Origin: an uncultured Treponema sp.
GTDB lineage: Bacteria > Spirochaetota > Spirochaetia > Treponematales > Treponemataceae
Assembly: GCA_946611835.1 (NCBI GenBank)
Contig: CAMOEE010000053.1
Coordinates: 1-13,141, forward strand
Reading direction: 5' to 3'
DNA length: 13,141 nt
Both the position numbers and the translations under genes were made by a program. Under the pieces are notes generated by a model. The model searched no databases. It was not told the DNA's origin and worked only from the letters and a program-made list of their open reading frames with translations. Below are positions 1-7,752 of the stretch, piece after piece; position 1 is the first letter of the stretch; every line of letters starts with the position of its first letter.

Positions 1-585
1 TGCCCGGAAGTCTCTGGTGAAAAAAACAGACGCGGATTGACGCAGATTAACACAGATGTGCAGCAAGGCCAGGGCAGAAATGGAAACAATCCGCCAGTGT
101 CTGAATTCCAAACCAGCGCAAATGTCGAAAAAATGTCCGGCACTGTCGCCACAAGCGACAAATCCCTCTGGCTCACTCCTTGTGTCTGCACGAAAAAAAT
201 CGACTCAAAGAAATTTACTTACGAAAAAGAAATCGACCTGATGGGCAGCTGGCAGAAAAACGAACGGAAAGGCATCATCTTCCTTGGTAATGAATATGCC
301 GCCCTCCAAATCGAAAAATCCGGCGAAAATGCCTTTGCTCTTTCCTATCTTGAATCAGGCGGAAGCGAGGCAGGAGATGCAGAAAGAAGCGAAAAGATTT
401 TGTGGAAAAAGAATTTTACCTGCGGCAAAGAAAAAATCACGCTGAAAATGAAATTCAGGGCTGCAAAAGACGGAAAATCAGGCCTGGTGCGATTTTTTGC
501 AAAATACGGAAAGCTCTCATTTAAGTCAAAGCCCTTCTCCACCAGCAACGCCCATTGGGTCGGTGGCAGATACGGCTTTTTTTAA
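1..585 (+). CDS. C-terminal part of a probable GH43-like glycoside hydrolase (5' end outside window)
   Basis: The reading frame is open from base 1 to the TAA at 583-585, so this is the 3' part of a longer gene; the TTG at 37 is not a convincing start because it has no Shine-Dalgarno and sits inside a short repeat. The last ~140 residues resemble the beta-sandwich (concanavalin-like) domain that closes GH43 beta-xylosidases and arabinofuranosidases: an ERKGIIFLGNEYAALQIEK segment (window codons 88-106) matches the family pattern 'ERxGLxxxGxxYxxLxLEK', and the end 'PFSTSNAHWVGGRYGFF' matches 'pFtA..gkWIGAkvGLF'. In the family this domain packs on the five-bladed propeller that cleaves xylan side chains; the catalytic part is not visible here. 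The segment upstream of the domain (codons 9-50) is low in hydrophobics and contains a 10-bp-period repeat, so it may be a linker or a disrupted region. The assignment is by motif memory only; a degraded gene remnant is possible. Confidence 0.5.
   Translation, partial: CPEVSGEKNRRGLTQINTDVQQGQGRNGNNPPVSEFQTSANVEKMSGTVATSDKSLWLTPCVCTKKIDSKKFTYEKEIDLMGSWQKNERKGIIFLGNEYAALQIEKSGENAFALSYLESGGSEAGDAERSEKILWKKNFTCGKEKITLKMKFRAAKDGKSGLVRFFAKYGKLSFKSKPFSTSNAHWVGGRYGFF
31..59 (+). repeat. Short tandem repeat, 10-bp period, about three units
   Basis: Three imperfect 10-base units run head to tail: CGCGGATTGA (31-40), CGCAGATTAA (41-50), CACAGATGTG (51-60, last bases diverged). Units one and two differ at three positions; the shared core is CRCRGATT. 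I recall similar 'acgcagattaacacagat' strings from intergenic spacers of many unrelated bacteria, with no known function. Here it lies in an open frame and reads as Arg-Gly-Leu-Thr-Gln-Ile-Asn-Thr-Asp. Confidence 0.6.
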
Positions 586-607
586 AGCTTTGGAAGAAAA
601 AAGGTCT

Positions 608-646
608 GGAAAAAAGAATTACCTTTCTCAGAAAGGTTGCGTTTTT
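608..646. terminator. Probable bidirectional terminator between convergent genes
   Basis: The stretch 621-637 is a perfect inverted repeat, ACCTTTC-TCA-GAAAGGT (7-bp stem, 3-base loop). On the + strand it is followed by TGCGTTTTT (638-646); read from the - strand the stem is followed by AATTCTTTTTT (complement of 610-620). It lies between the stop of the GH43-like gene (585) and the stop of trkH (655), so it can serve both. The stem is short and AT-rich, so strength is uncertain. Confidence 0.5.
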
Positions 647-654
647 CCAGAATG

Positions 655-2100
655 CTATTTTCGCCAGTAATCCGGGAAGAGGAAGATTATAAGATTGTAA
701 AGTTCCAGACGGCCTGCAATCATGGCGAAACAGTACCAGTATTTTAGGAAAGGCGGAATTACTGCAAAAGATTCCGTAGGACCAAGACTTCCGAAAGCCG
801 GGCCAATGCTTCCAATCATTGAGAGGCTTGCCGTAAAACCAGTGAAAATGTCCAGTCCGCAGAAGGTGCTTATCATTGTGCTGATAAAAAGCAGGGCGAA
901 ATAAACGAAAGTAAAGGCCGCCACATTGAAAACCAAGTCCTTTCGTCCCGCTTTCTGGTTGAGACTGACCGTGAAAATTCCGTGCGGGTGCAGCATACGG
1001 AGCATTTCGTTCCATGCCTGCTTTTTGAGGACGACCCAGCGTATGATTTTAAAACCGCCTGATGTGGAGCCAGAGCAGCCACCTGTAAAAAAGAGGACAA
1101 AAAGGAAGAACTGGGCGGCCTGAGGCCACTGCTCGTAGTCGGCTGTAGCGTAACCAGTCGTTGTTATGATTGAAGCCACCTGAAAGCTTGAATAGCGTAA
1201 AGCCTTTGCGAAAGAACCATAATGTGGAATCAAAATAATGGCAATTACGAAAATACAGATAAAAAAGATGGAGACATAGGCCTTCAGTTCAGAATTCTTT
1301 TTTACCTCATCGAATTTTCCTGTAATGATATAGAAGTAAAGGCTGAAGTTTATGCCTGCCAAGAACATGAAGACCGTGCAGACGATTTCCACGGAAAGGG
1401 AATTGTAGGCTCCGATGCTGGCACTTCTTGTTGAAAATCCGCCCGTGCCCAGCGTTGAAAAAGCGTGACAAACTGAATCGATGAAATCCAGGCCGCAAAT
1501 TTTTAGGGCAATGATTTGTGCCAGGGTAAAGCCTGTATAAAGGAACCAGAGGGTTTTTGCCGTATTTGCCATTTTGGGGGTAATCTGACCTTTTTCGGGG
1601 CCTGTGCTTTCGGCCTTTATCAGCTGGAAACTGCCAACGCCAAGCAGAGGGAGAAGGGCCACGGTAAGGGCAATGACTCCCATGCCACCGAGCCAGTGCA
1701 TCTGACAGCGCCAGAGATTTATTGAGCGGGGAACGGCCTCTATGTCCGTTAAGATTGAAGCTCCTGTTGTAGAAAAGCCGGAAACGCTCTCAAAAAGGGC
1801 ATCGTGAAAGGCCGGAATTACGCCTGAAAGCATTAATGGAAGAGCTCCGAACACGCTGATTGAAATCCAGGCCAAGGCAACGAAGGCAAATACGCTCCGG
1901 GTTGAAAATTTGACTTTTGTTTTCTTGCCGGCAAAGTAGAAAATTGTTCCGACAAGAACTGAAATCGCCAGCGGAATAAGAAAACTTGAAATAGTGCCCT
2001 TTTCTCCGCATGAAAGGGCCGTGATGATTGGAAAAATCAGCGAAAGCCCTACGATTGCGAGAATGATGAAGATAAGCCGTGCGAAAATAAAAAACTGCAT
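655..2100 (-). CDS. trkH: Potassium uptake transporter, TrkH/KtrB family channel subunit
   Basis: This 481-residue polytopic inner-membrane protein has the four pore-loop repeats of the TrkH/KtrB family, each contributing a selectivity-filter Gly: GFSTTGAS (108-115), STLGTGGFST (215-224), TTTGYAT (313-319) and MIGSIGPAFG (428-437). The conserved HWLGGMG segment (135-141), the GGCSGSTSGG loop (340-349) and the GRLE motif near the C-terminus (463-466) are also present. Length is normal for TrkH. It conducts K+ (coupled to H+ or Na+ in characterised members) and is gated by a cytoplasmic RCK subunit. The ATG follows the trkA stop codon with no base between them, so the two are almost certainly co-transcribed and translationally coupled. 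TrkH and KtrB cannot be separated by eye; the partner being a two-RCK TrkA favours the Trk name. Confidence 0.93.
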   Translation of the reverse strand: MQFFIFARLIFIILAIVGLSLIFPIITALSCGEKGTISSFLIPLAISVLVGTIFYFAGKKTKVKFSTRSVFAFVALAWISISVFGALPLMLSGVIPAFHDALFESVSGFSTTGASILTDIEAVPRSINLWRCQMHWLGGMGVIALTVALLPLLGVGSFQLIKAESTGPEKGQITPKMANTAKTLWFLYTGFTLAQIIALKICGLDFIDSVCHAFSTLGTGGFSTRSASIGAYNSLSVEIVCTVFMFLAGINFSLYFYIITGKFDEVKKNSELKAYVSIFFICIFVIAIILIPHYGSFAKALRYSSFQVASIITTTGYATADYEQWPQAAQFFLFVLFFTGGCSGSTSGGFKIIRWVVLKKQAWNEMLRMLHPHGIFTVSLNQKAGRKDLVFNVAAFTFVYFALLFISTMISTFCGLDIFTGFTASLSMIGSIGPAFGSLGPTESFAVIPPFLKYWYCFAMIAGRLELYNLIIFLFPDYWRK

Positions 2101-3537
2101 TTACTGTTCTGCCCCGAATTTATGCATTACATGATCATTTTCGTTTGCGTTGATAATAAGAATGATTTTGTCGTCTTTGTCCAGGACTGTGTTTCCGCTC
2201 GGAACCGAATATGATTTTTCTTTCTTTTTTTGAACCTGCAGGACCAGGAATTTTCCGTTTTCGGCTATGTCTTTGAGTGCTTTTCCGTTGACTTCGCTTT
2301 CTTCTGGTATGGTGATTTCTGCTATTTCGAGCGAACCGCCGTTTACGGAGTGGATTCCCGTTACGCTTTCACCCCTGAGATGACTCATAATGCTGTCAAC
2401 GACAGAATCACGGATTGGAACAGCAACTTCTATTCCGATTTTGCGGGCGACTTCTCCGAAGGCAGAATTTGCTACCAGGGCTATTGAATTATCGACGCCA
2501 AGTGATTCTATGTAGGCTGCCATGACCATGTTCAGCTCATAATTTTGTGTTGCGCAAATCACGAGGTCGAATTTGTCGATTCCTTCTTCTTCGACAAAGC
2601 CTTCTTCGGTGATGTCCGCGCAGAAGACCTTTGTGTTCTGGAATTTTTCACTTGCGGCCTTGGCATTCTGCTCGTCGGAATCAATGATGAGAAAATCCTG
2701 CGACATTTTTGATTTTATTCCGAAGAGCTTTTTGAATTTGCTGGTTCTTTTCTGGATGAGCCTTTCGGCAACTATCATTCCGATTCGGTTTGCCCCGACA
2801 AGAGCGATTTTTTTGACATCCTTGAGCTTTGAACCGCACATGGCCAGAAGCTCAGACAGGTCTTCACGGTGCATGAGAACGCCAAGATAGTCCCCGCCGC
2901 GCAAAATTGTGGCTCCGCTTGGAAGTGAAGTCTCTCCGTCGCTTTCGACATAGGCTACCAGAAAATGTTTTTCGGTGAGTTTTCTCATGTTCTGGAGCGC
3001 AATTCCGTCAAGTCTGCTGTCCTTTTCGACGGCCACACGAATCAGCTCGTAAGAAGAATTGTCGAATTGAAGGGAATCTGTGATTGCTCCATGCTCGACC
3101 GCCGCAACGATGGCCTCTGCTGCCTCGACATCAGGGTGAATCATAAAGTCGATTCCGTAGAGATGACGGTTTTCGTTTGAGAGTTTTGTGGCGTGCTTTT
3201 GTATCGCCGTACTCGTGTTCATGTAGTAGGCGTAATTCCGCACCCTGGCGATTTTAAGCACTTTTGGATAAACAGAATCGACCAGAGAGCAGGTAATCAT
3301 GTTTACTTCGTCGTTCGATGTGACGCAGACAAGTGCATCAGCGTTTTCGATTCCTGCCTCTTCGAGAGTGTCCAGATTGTTTCCGTCTGCAAGAATGACA
3401 TTGCAGTCAAGCCTGTTCGATGCGTGCCGGACAGTCGTTTCGTCATTGTCGATGAGAACTACATCGTTTTTTCCATTGATGAGGCGTTTTGCAAGCTGTG
3501 TGCCAGTGAAACCAGCTCCAACGATTACGATTTTCAT
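2101..3537 (-). CDS. trkA: Trk potassium uptake regulatory subunit TrkA (two RCK units)
   Basis: At 478 residues this is the double-length TrkA, with two RCK_N/RCK_C units in tandem. The first Rossmann domain starts with the nucleotide motif GAGFTGTQLA (7-16) and has an acidic residue ending strand 2 (VLIDND, D30). The second starts at about residue 242 with VGANRIG (247-253) and IIDSD (284-288). RCK_C regions fall at about 150-235 and 395-475; the last contains the usual 'VNGKALKDI' and 'VPSGNTVLDKDDKIILI' strings. In the family this protein binds NAD(H)/ATP/ADP in a ring on the cytoplasmic face of TrkH and gates it. The second glycine motif is altered (GANRIG for GxGxxG), so nucleotide binding may differ between halves. 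It is the first gene of the operon and is divergent from the ABC transporter. Confidence 0.93.
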   Translation of the reverse strand: MKIVIVGAGFTGTQLAKRLINGKNDVVLIDNDETTVRHASNRLDCNVILADGNNLDTLEEAGIENADALVCVTSNDEVNMITCSLVDSVYPKVLKIARVRNYAYYMNTSTAIQKHATKLSNENRHLYGIDFMIHPDVEAAEAIVAAVEHGAITDSLQFDNSSYELIRVAVEKDSRLDGIALQNMRKLTEKHFLVAYVESDGETSLPSGATILRGGDYLGVLMHREDLSELLAMCGSKLKDVKKIALVGANRIGMIVAERLIQKRTSKFKKLFGIKSKMSQDFLIIDSDEQNAKAASEKFQNTKVFCADITEEGFVEEEGIDKFDLVICATQNYELNMVMAAYIESLGVDNSIALVANSAFGEVARKIGIEVAVPIRDSVVDSIMSHLRGESVTGIHSVNGGSLEIAEITIPEESEVNGKALKDIAENGKFLVLQVQKKKEKSYSVPSGNTVLDKDDKIILIINANENDHVMHKFGAEQ

Positions 3538-3550
3538 AAGCTGTTCTTCT

Positions 3551-3579
3551 ATTGTAGCGTGTTGTTAAAAATTGCTCCA
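3551..3579 (-). promoter_or_regulatory. Possible weak promoter for trkA-trkH
   Basis: On the - strand a TACAAT (complement of 3551-3556) gives a 5/6 match to the -10 consensus, but the hexamer 17 bp upstream (TGGAGC, complement of 3574-3579) is a poor -35. If used, the transcript would start only about 7 bases before the trkA ATG at 3537. It overlaps the better promoter facing the other way. Confidence 0.25.
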
Positions 3580-3590
3580 CATGATACTAT
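3562..3590 (+). promoter_or_regulatory. Sigma-70-type promoter of the ABC transporter operon
   Basis: TTGTTA (3562-3567) and TACTAT (3585-3590) are separated by exactly 17 bases. Transcription would start near 3596-3600, and the ATG of the binding-protein gene is at 3600, so the mRNA would be leaderless or nearly so. Consistent with this, no Shine-Dalgarno-like purine run precedes that ATG. Confidence 0.5.
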
Positions 3591-3599
3591 TTTAAGTCT

Positions 3600-5090
3600 A
3601 TGAAAAAATCAATTTTTCTTGTTTTTGCTCTGGCATTTTCTGCCTTTTTTGCATCCTGTTCGTTTACAGGCTCAAAAGATGTCCTCAGAATGAATGTCTC
3701 TTCTGAACCTGATTCTTTCTTCCCCTGGGAATCTGCGGCTGCCGATACTGCTGCGATTTACTACAATATTTTTGACGGTCTTCTTTCTTTTGACGAGAAG
3801 GGCAAAATCCATCCGGCCCTCTGCGAATCTTATGAAATTTCCGAAGACAAGGTAACATATACTTTCCGTCTCCGTCACAATGTAAAATTCCATAACGGTG
3901 CCGATTTTACAAGCGCGGACTGTCTCTACACTTACGAGAACCTTGCAGGCCTCAACGGAAATACACCAAAAAATGAACTTTTAGCCCGCGATGTCGAGAG
4001 CATTTCTGCCCCGGACCAGTACACTTTTGTTGTTAAAACAAAACATCCGCTTGGTGGTTTTCTTGCCCTTAACATCTGTCCTATTCTTCCTGTGGGCTAC
4101 ACTAACCATGCAGAGCATCCTGTGGGAACCGGCGCTTACAAATTCGTTGAATATCAGCTCCACCAGAAAATCGTGCTCGAAAAAAACGAGAACTACTGGA
4201 ACAGTGGGAATCAGCCTAAAATTCCCCGGATTGAAATCTATGTTATGAGCGATGAGAACGCAATTCTTTCCGCCCTGCAGACAAAACAGCTTGATATCGG
4301 TCAGCTTCTTTCTCCAGAGAACGCAAAGACTCTCGAAACAAAATTCCAGCTTTTCTCGGCTCCGCAGAACATGGTTCAGATTCTCGGCCTCAACAATTCA
4401 ATAAAACCTCTCGACAATCCTCTTGTCCGACAGGCAATCACAATGGCAATCAACAAGGACGAGGTCATTGAAGGAGCCATGGGCGGTTTCGGAACAAAGC
4501 TCTACAGCAATTTCTCGCCGATTCTTGGTGAATTCTACAATGACCGTCTTTCTGAAATCTACAAATATGACCCGGCCGCTGCAAAATCCATTTTGACTTC
4601 TGCAGGATACGCCAGCGGTTTCGACCTTGAAATCACTGTTCCCGGAAACTACCGCACTCATGTTGACACGGCACAGATTATCGCAAAAGAGCTTGAGCAA
4701 ATAGGAATCCGCTGCAAAATCAAGACTGTTGAATGGACGACCTGGCTCGACAAGGTTTATACAAAATTTGATTATCAGGCGACGGTAATAGCATTCGGCG
4801 GAAAGCTGGAGCCTGCAGAGGTTTTGAGGCGCTACTATTCTTCTTACAGGCGAAATTTCACCCGCTTCAACAACCCTGTTTTCGACGAGACCTTCAACAA
4901 GGCTGAGCTTGAGCCTGACCAGTCAAAGCGAATCAAATACTACAAATATTGTCAGGAATTACTCACAAGGAACGCTCCTGCCGTCTTCATTTCAGATCCG
5001 AACAACACTGTTCTTCTGCGAAAAGATGTGAGGGGGTACGAGGTTTATCCTGTCCTCTTCTACAATTTCGCAAAGATGTACTTTGACTAG
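3600..5090 (+). CDS. ABC transporter substrate-binding lipoprotein, peptide/nickel family (SBP_bac_5)
   Basis: The 496-residue product starts with a lipoprotein signal peptide (MKKS, hydrophobic core, lipobox FASC with Cys20); the relaxed lipobox suits a spirochaete. The body is a family 5 solute-binding protein: 'NIFDGLLSFDEKGKIHPAL' (56-74), the 'TYTFRLRHNVKFHNGADFTSAD' stretch (86-107) and 'NPLVRQAITMAINKDEV' are characteristic. Length is typical of DppA/OppA. It should sit on the outer face of the inner membrane and hand ligand to the downstream permeases. Ligand cannot be read from sequence: di- or oligopeptides are most common, but nickel, sugars or other solutes occur in the family. 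It is first in a four-gene operon; its stop is 2 bases before the next ATG. The ATG at 3600 is chosen because the signal peptide begins exactly there, despite the lack of a Shine-Dalgarno. Confidence 0.9.
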   Translation: MKKSIFLVFALAFSAFFASCSFTGSKDVLRMNVSSEPDSFFPWESAAADTAAIYYNIFDGLLSFDEKGKIHPALCESYEISEDKVTYTFRLRHNVKFHNGADFTSADCLYTYENLAGLNGNTPKNELLARDVESISAPDQYTFVVKTKHPLGGFLALNICPILPVGYTNHAEHPVGTGAYKFVEYQLHQKIVLEKNENYWNSGNQPKIPRIEIYVMSDENAILSALQTKQLDIGQLLSPENAKTLETKFQLFSAPQNMVQILGLNNSIKPLDNPLVRQAITMAINKDEVIEGAMGGFGTKLYSNFSPILGEFYNDRLSEIYKYDPAAAKSILTSAGYASGFDLEITVPGNYRTHVDTAQIIAKELEQIGIRCKIKTVEWTTWLDKVYTKFDYQATVIAFGGKLEPAEVLRRYYSSYRRNFTRFNNPVFDETFNKAELEPDQSKRIKYYKYCQELLTRNAPAVFISDPNNTVLLRKDVRGYEVYPVLFYNFAKMYFD

Positions 5091-5092
5091 AA

Positions 5093-6031
5093 ATGTTTTA
5101 TCTGAGGAAATTCCTTGATTTTCTAACGACTCTTTTTCTGATTTCCCTGCTTACCTTTCTGACTTTTCAGCTTCTTCCCGGGAATCCGGCCCTGGCCATT
5201 CTTGGGCCGGAGGCTGACTCAGCACAGATTCAGGCTCTGGAGGAGAAAATGGGCCTGGATAAGTCAATCGGGGAGAGATACATTCTGTGGATTTCCGGGG
5301 CTTTGAGGGGAGATTTGGGAATTTCCTACCAGTATGACCAGAGCGTTTCAAAACTGATTGCGGGAAGTTTTTCTGTCACCATGAGCCTTTCTTTGCTCAC
5401 CCTGATTTTTACGGTTCTGATAGGCTTTTCCTTCGGATTCTTCTATTCCTATATAAGCCGCAGCCGTTTTTTCAAGCCGCTTTCTACTTTTCAGCAAATA
5501 TGGTTTTCCCTTCCCTCGTTCTGTACGGCTCTCCTTCTGATTTTGATTTTTTCGGTTAAGCTCGGGCTTTTCCCGGCTATGGGCTATTCCCCTCTTTTTA
5601 AGACAGGTTTTTTCCCCTGGCTTCATTCCCTGATTCTTCCGGCACTTTCGCTTTCCCTTGGTTCCGGGGCGATTCTTGCCCGTTACACTACGGCCAGCAT
5701 TTTGAATCAGTACAGGCAGGATTATGTGCGCACGGCAAGGAGCAAGGGACTTGGAGAATGGTCCGTGATTACCAGGCACATTTTGCGCAACGCTCTTTTG
5801 CCCTCCGTGACCACGCTTGGACTCATTATGGCTGAGATTTTGGGTGGCAGTATCATCATTGAGAATGTCTTTTCTATCCCGGGAATCGGTAAACTGATTG
5901 CGTCATCAATTTTGACCCGGGATTTTCCGCTGATTCAGGGACTTGTCCTCTATCTTGCGCTGATAACCCTGCTCTGCAATTTCATCGTCGATATGATTTA
6001 TACGATTATTGACCCGAGGATAAGAAAATGA
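5093..6031 (+). CDS. Peptide-type ABC transporter permease, DppB/OppB family
   Basis: This 312-residue inner-membrane protein has the DppB layout: a first membrane helix (about 8-28), the 'LLPGNPA' segment (27-33), a periplasmic helical stretch with 'ALEEKMGLDKSIGERYILW', then five more membrane helices. The cytoplasmic EAA coupling loop that docks on the ATPase is clear at 211-237 (YVRTARSKGLG...ILRNALLP), followed by 'GGSIIIENVFSIPGIGKLI' (251-269) and the family ending DPRIRK. It pairs with the permease half of the next gene. The ATG overlaps nothing but lies 2 bases after the binding-protein stop; its own stop overlaps the next ATG by four bases (ATGA at 6028-6031), indicating translational coupling. 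Confidence 0.93.
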   Translation: MFYLRKFLDFLTTLFLISLLTFLTFQLLPGNPALAILGPEADSAQIQALEEKMGLDKSIGERYILWISGALRGDLGISYQYDQSVSKLIAGSFSVTMSLSLLTLIFTVLIGFSFGFFYSYISRSRFFKPLSTFQQIWFSLPSFCTALLLILIFSVKLGLFPAMGYSPLFKTGFFPWLHSLILPALSLSLGSGAILARYTTASILNQYRQDYVRTARSKGLGEWSVITRHILRNALLPSVTTLGLIMAEILGGSIIIENVFSIPGIGKLIASSILTRDFPLIQGLVLYLALITLLCNFIVDMIYTIIDPRIRK

Positions 6032-7752
6032 AAAAGTATTTTGCGAACAAATCTTTCCTCGCCGGTTTCTCTTTAATCTGTTTTTTTGCCCTGCTGATTT
6101 TGACGGGATTTTTTTACCTTCCTTACGATCCGGACTTCCCCAACACAGCTGAGAAATTTGCTCCTTTTTCGGCCAGGCACCTGCTGGGAACTGACCATCT
6201 TGGCCGGGATGTCTTTTCACGGATTCTGGTGGGGGCCAGAATTTCTTTTGAAATTGGTTTTGTTGTCATGCTGGCGGGCTTCTTTTTGGGGCTTTTGCTT
6301 GGCTCGGTCTCCGGCTACTTTGGCGGAATCCTTGATTTACTGATTCAAAAAATGATCAGCGTCCTCATGTCTTTTCCGGGAATTTTACTCGCCCTCATGC
6401 TGATTGCCGTTTTCGGAACTGACGAAAGAATCACTGTCCTTGCCCTTTGCCTTATGAGCGTTCCCCGTTTTACAAGAATTACCCGGGTGAGTTTTTTGAA
6501 GTACAAGACTTCGCTTTTTGTCAAATCAGCCCGTTCCAGAGGGGCTGGTCACCTGAGGATAATGATTTACCACATTTTGCCGAACATTTTGCCCGAACTG
6601 CTGGTGACTTGTTCCCTTTCCTTTGCGCTGGCAATTTTGGGGGAGTCGGGATTGAGCTATCTTGGAATCGGAATTCAGCCGCCGACGCCGAGTTTCGGAA
6701 GAATGCTGAACGATGCCCAAAGATTCATTTTTAGAAATCCTGCCGGGGTGCTTGTCCCTGCATTTTTCCTCACTCTTCTTGTGCTTGGCTTTAATCTTCT
6801 TGGTGACGGAATTTCTGAAACTGCCGGCGGAGAACCAAAAGAGGCGAATAATTTTCACCCGGATTTTTCAGAAAAAACAGAGATGAAATGTGATTCGGCT
6901 TCAAGTGCAAAAAAAGCTCTTTTTCAAATCAAAAATCTTTCAGTGGGATTTTCTCAAAATGGAAATCAAACTCAGATTCTCGATGATGTCTCTCTTTCGG
7001 TTGACGAGGGGGAATTTGTCGCGCTTGTGGGTGAGTCTGGCAGCGGAAAAACGATGACTTCACTTGCGGCTATGCACCTTCTTCCTGAAAATATTCAGAT
7101 AAGCGGCGGTGAAGTCATTCTGGGTGACAAGAATCTTTCTTCAATGAGCGAATCTGAATTCCGCGCAATTTCGGGCAAGGAAATCTCAATGATTTTTCAG
7201 GAACCCATGACAAGCCTGAATCCGCTGATAAAGGTCGGAAAGCAGATTGAGGAAGCGGCCCTTGTGCACGGTTTCTCAAAAAAGGAGGCGAAAAAACGCT
7301 CCTTTGAGCTTTCAAGGCTTACAGGACTTTCGGATACGGAGCGGGTTCTTTCAAGCTTTCCCCATGAACTTTCCGGCGGAATGAAGCAGAGAATTATGAT
7401 AACGAGCGCGCTGGTTAATAATCCGAAACTTCTGATTGCAGACGAACCTACCACAGCTCTTGACGTATCGACTCAGGAGGAAATAATTCATATCCTGCAG
7501 AATTTGAGGCAGACCAAAAATATCGCAATGCTTTTGATAACTCATGATTTTTTGGTGGTCAGAAAACTTTGCAGCCGGGTTTATATCATGTACAAGGGCA
7601 AAATTGTCGAGCAGAACACGGTTGAGGAGATTTTCAAAAATCCTCAGCATGACTATACTAAGGCGTTGATTGATTCAATTCCAAACCTTGACAAAAAAGG
7701 GGAGAAGCTTCCGGTTTACGACGCATTTTTTACTTATGCAAAAGATTCTTGA
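6028..7752 (+). CDS. Fused peptide ABC transporter permease (DppC-like) and ATPase (DppD-like)
   Basis: One uninterrupted 574-residue frame joins two subunits that are usually separate. Residues 1-265 are a DppC permease: first helix (about 11-30), 'HLLGTDHLGRDVFSRILVGAR' hallmark (51-71), EAA loop (164-190, KSARSRGAG...HILPNILPE) and 'GESGLSYLGIGIQPP' (205-219). After a polar linker (about 262-297) comes a complete ATPase: Walker A GESGSGKT (335-342), Q-loop Gln391, signature LSGGMKQR (448-455), Walker B LLIADEP (468-474, catalytic Glu473) and switch His506. The usual DppC ending 'DPRLR' is lost at the junction. The C-terminal oligopeptide/HPY extension is reduced to about 35 residues. Such permease/ATPase fusions are known in this family but are the minority form. 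An internal start at Met286 exists but has no convincing Shine-Dalgarno. Confidence 0.92.
   Translation: MKKYFANKSFLAGFSLICFFALLILTGFFYLPYDPDFPNTAEKFAPFSARHLLGTDHLGRDVFSRILVGARISFEIGFVVMLAGFFLGLLLGSVSGYFGGILDLLIQKMISVLMSFPGILLALMLIAVFGTDERITVLALCLMSVPRFTRITRVSFLKYKTSLFVKSARSRGAGHLRIMIYHILPNILPELLVTCSLSFALAILGESGLSYLGIGIQPPTPSFGRMLNDAQRFIFRNPAGVLVPAFFLTLLVLGFNLLGDGISETAGGEPKEANNFHPDFSEKTEMKCDSASSAKKALFQIKNLSVGFSQNGNQTQILDDVSLSVDEGEFVALVGESGSGKTMTSLAAMHLLPENIQISGGEVILGDKNLSSMSESEFRAISGKEISMIFQEPMTSLNPLIKVGKQIEEAALVHGFSKKEAKKRSFELSRLTGLSDTERVLSSFPHELSGGMKQRIMITSALVNNPKLLIADEPTTALDVSTQEEIIHILQNLRQTKNIAMLLITHDFLVVRKLCSRVYIMYKGKIVEQNTVEEIFKNPQHDYTKALIDSIPNLDKKGEKLPVYDAFFTYAKDS

Noticed and set aside
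37..39. TTG as the start codon of the GH43-like gene
   Set aside because: No Shine-Dalgarno, it lies inside a tandem repeat, and the frame is open to the left edge of the window.
5348..5779. 143-codon - strand frame inside the permease B gene
   Set aside because: Basic, low-complexity Arg/Lys/Gly-rich product, antisense to a clear transporter gene; a shadow frame.
6857..6900. Separate ATPase gene starting at Met286 of the fused protein
   Set aside because: No stop codon ends the permease half and there is no convincing Shine-Dalgarno before the ATG, so the fusion is the simpler reading.
7670..7735. Upstream ATG giving the F ATPase 22 extra residues
   Set aside because: The extra residues do not resemble the family N-terminus and are encoded wholly within the end of the previous gene; the ATG at 7736 places the conserved start correctly.
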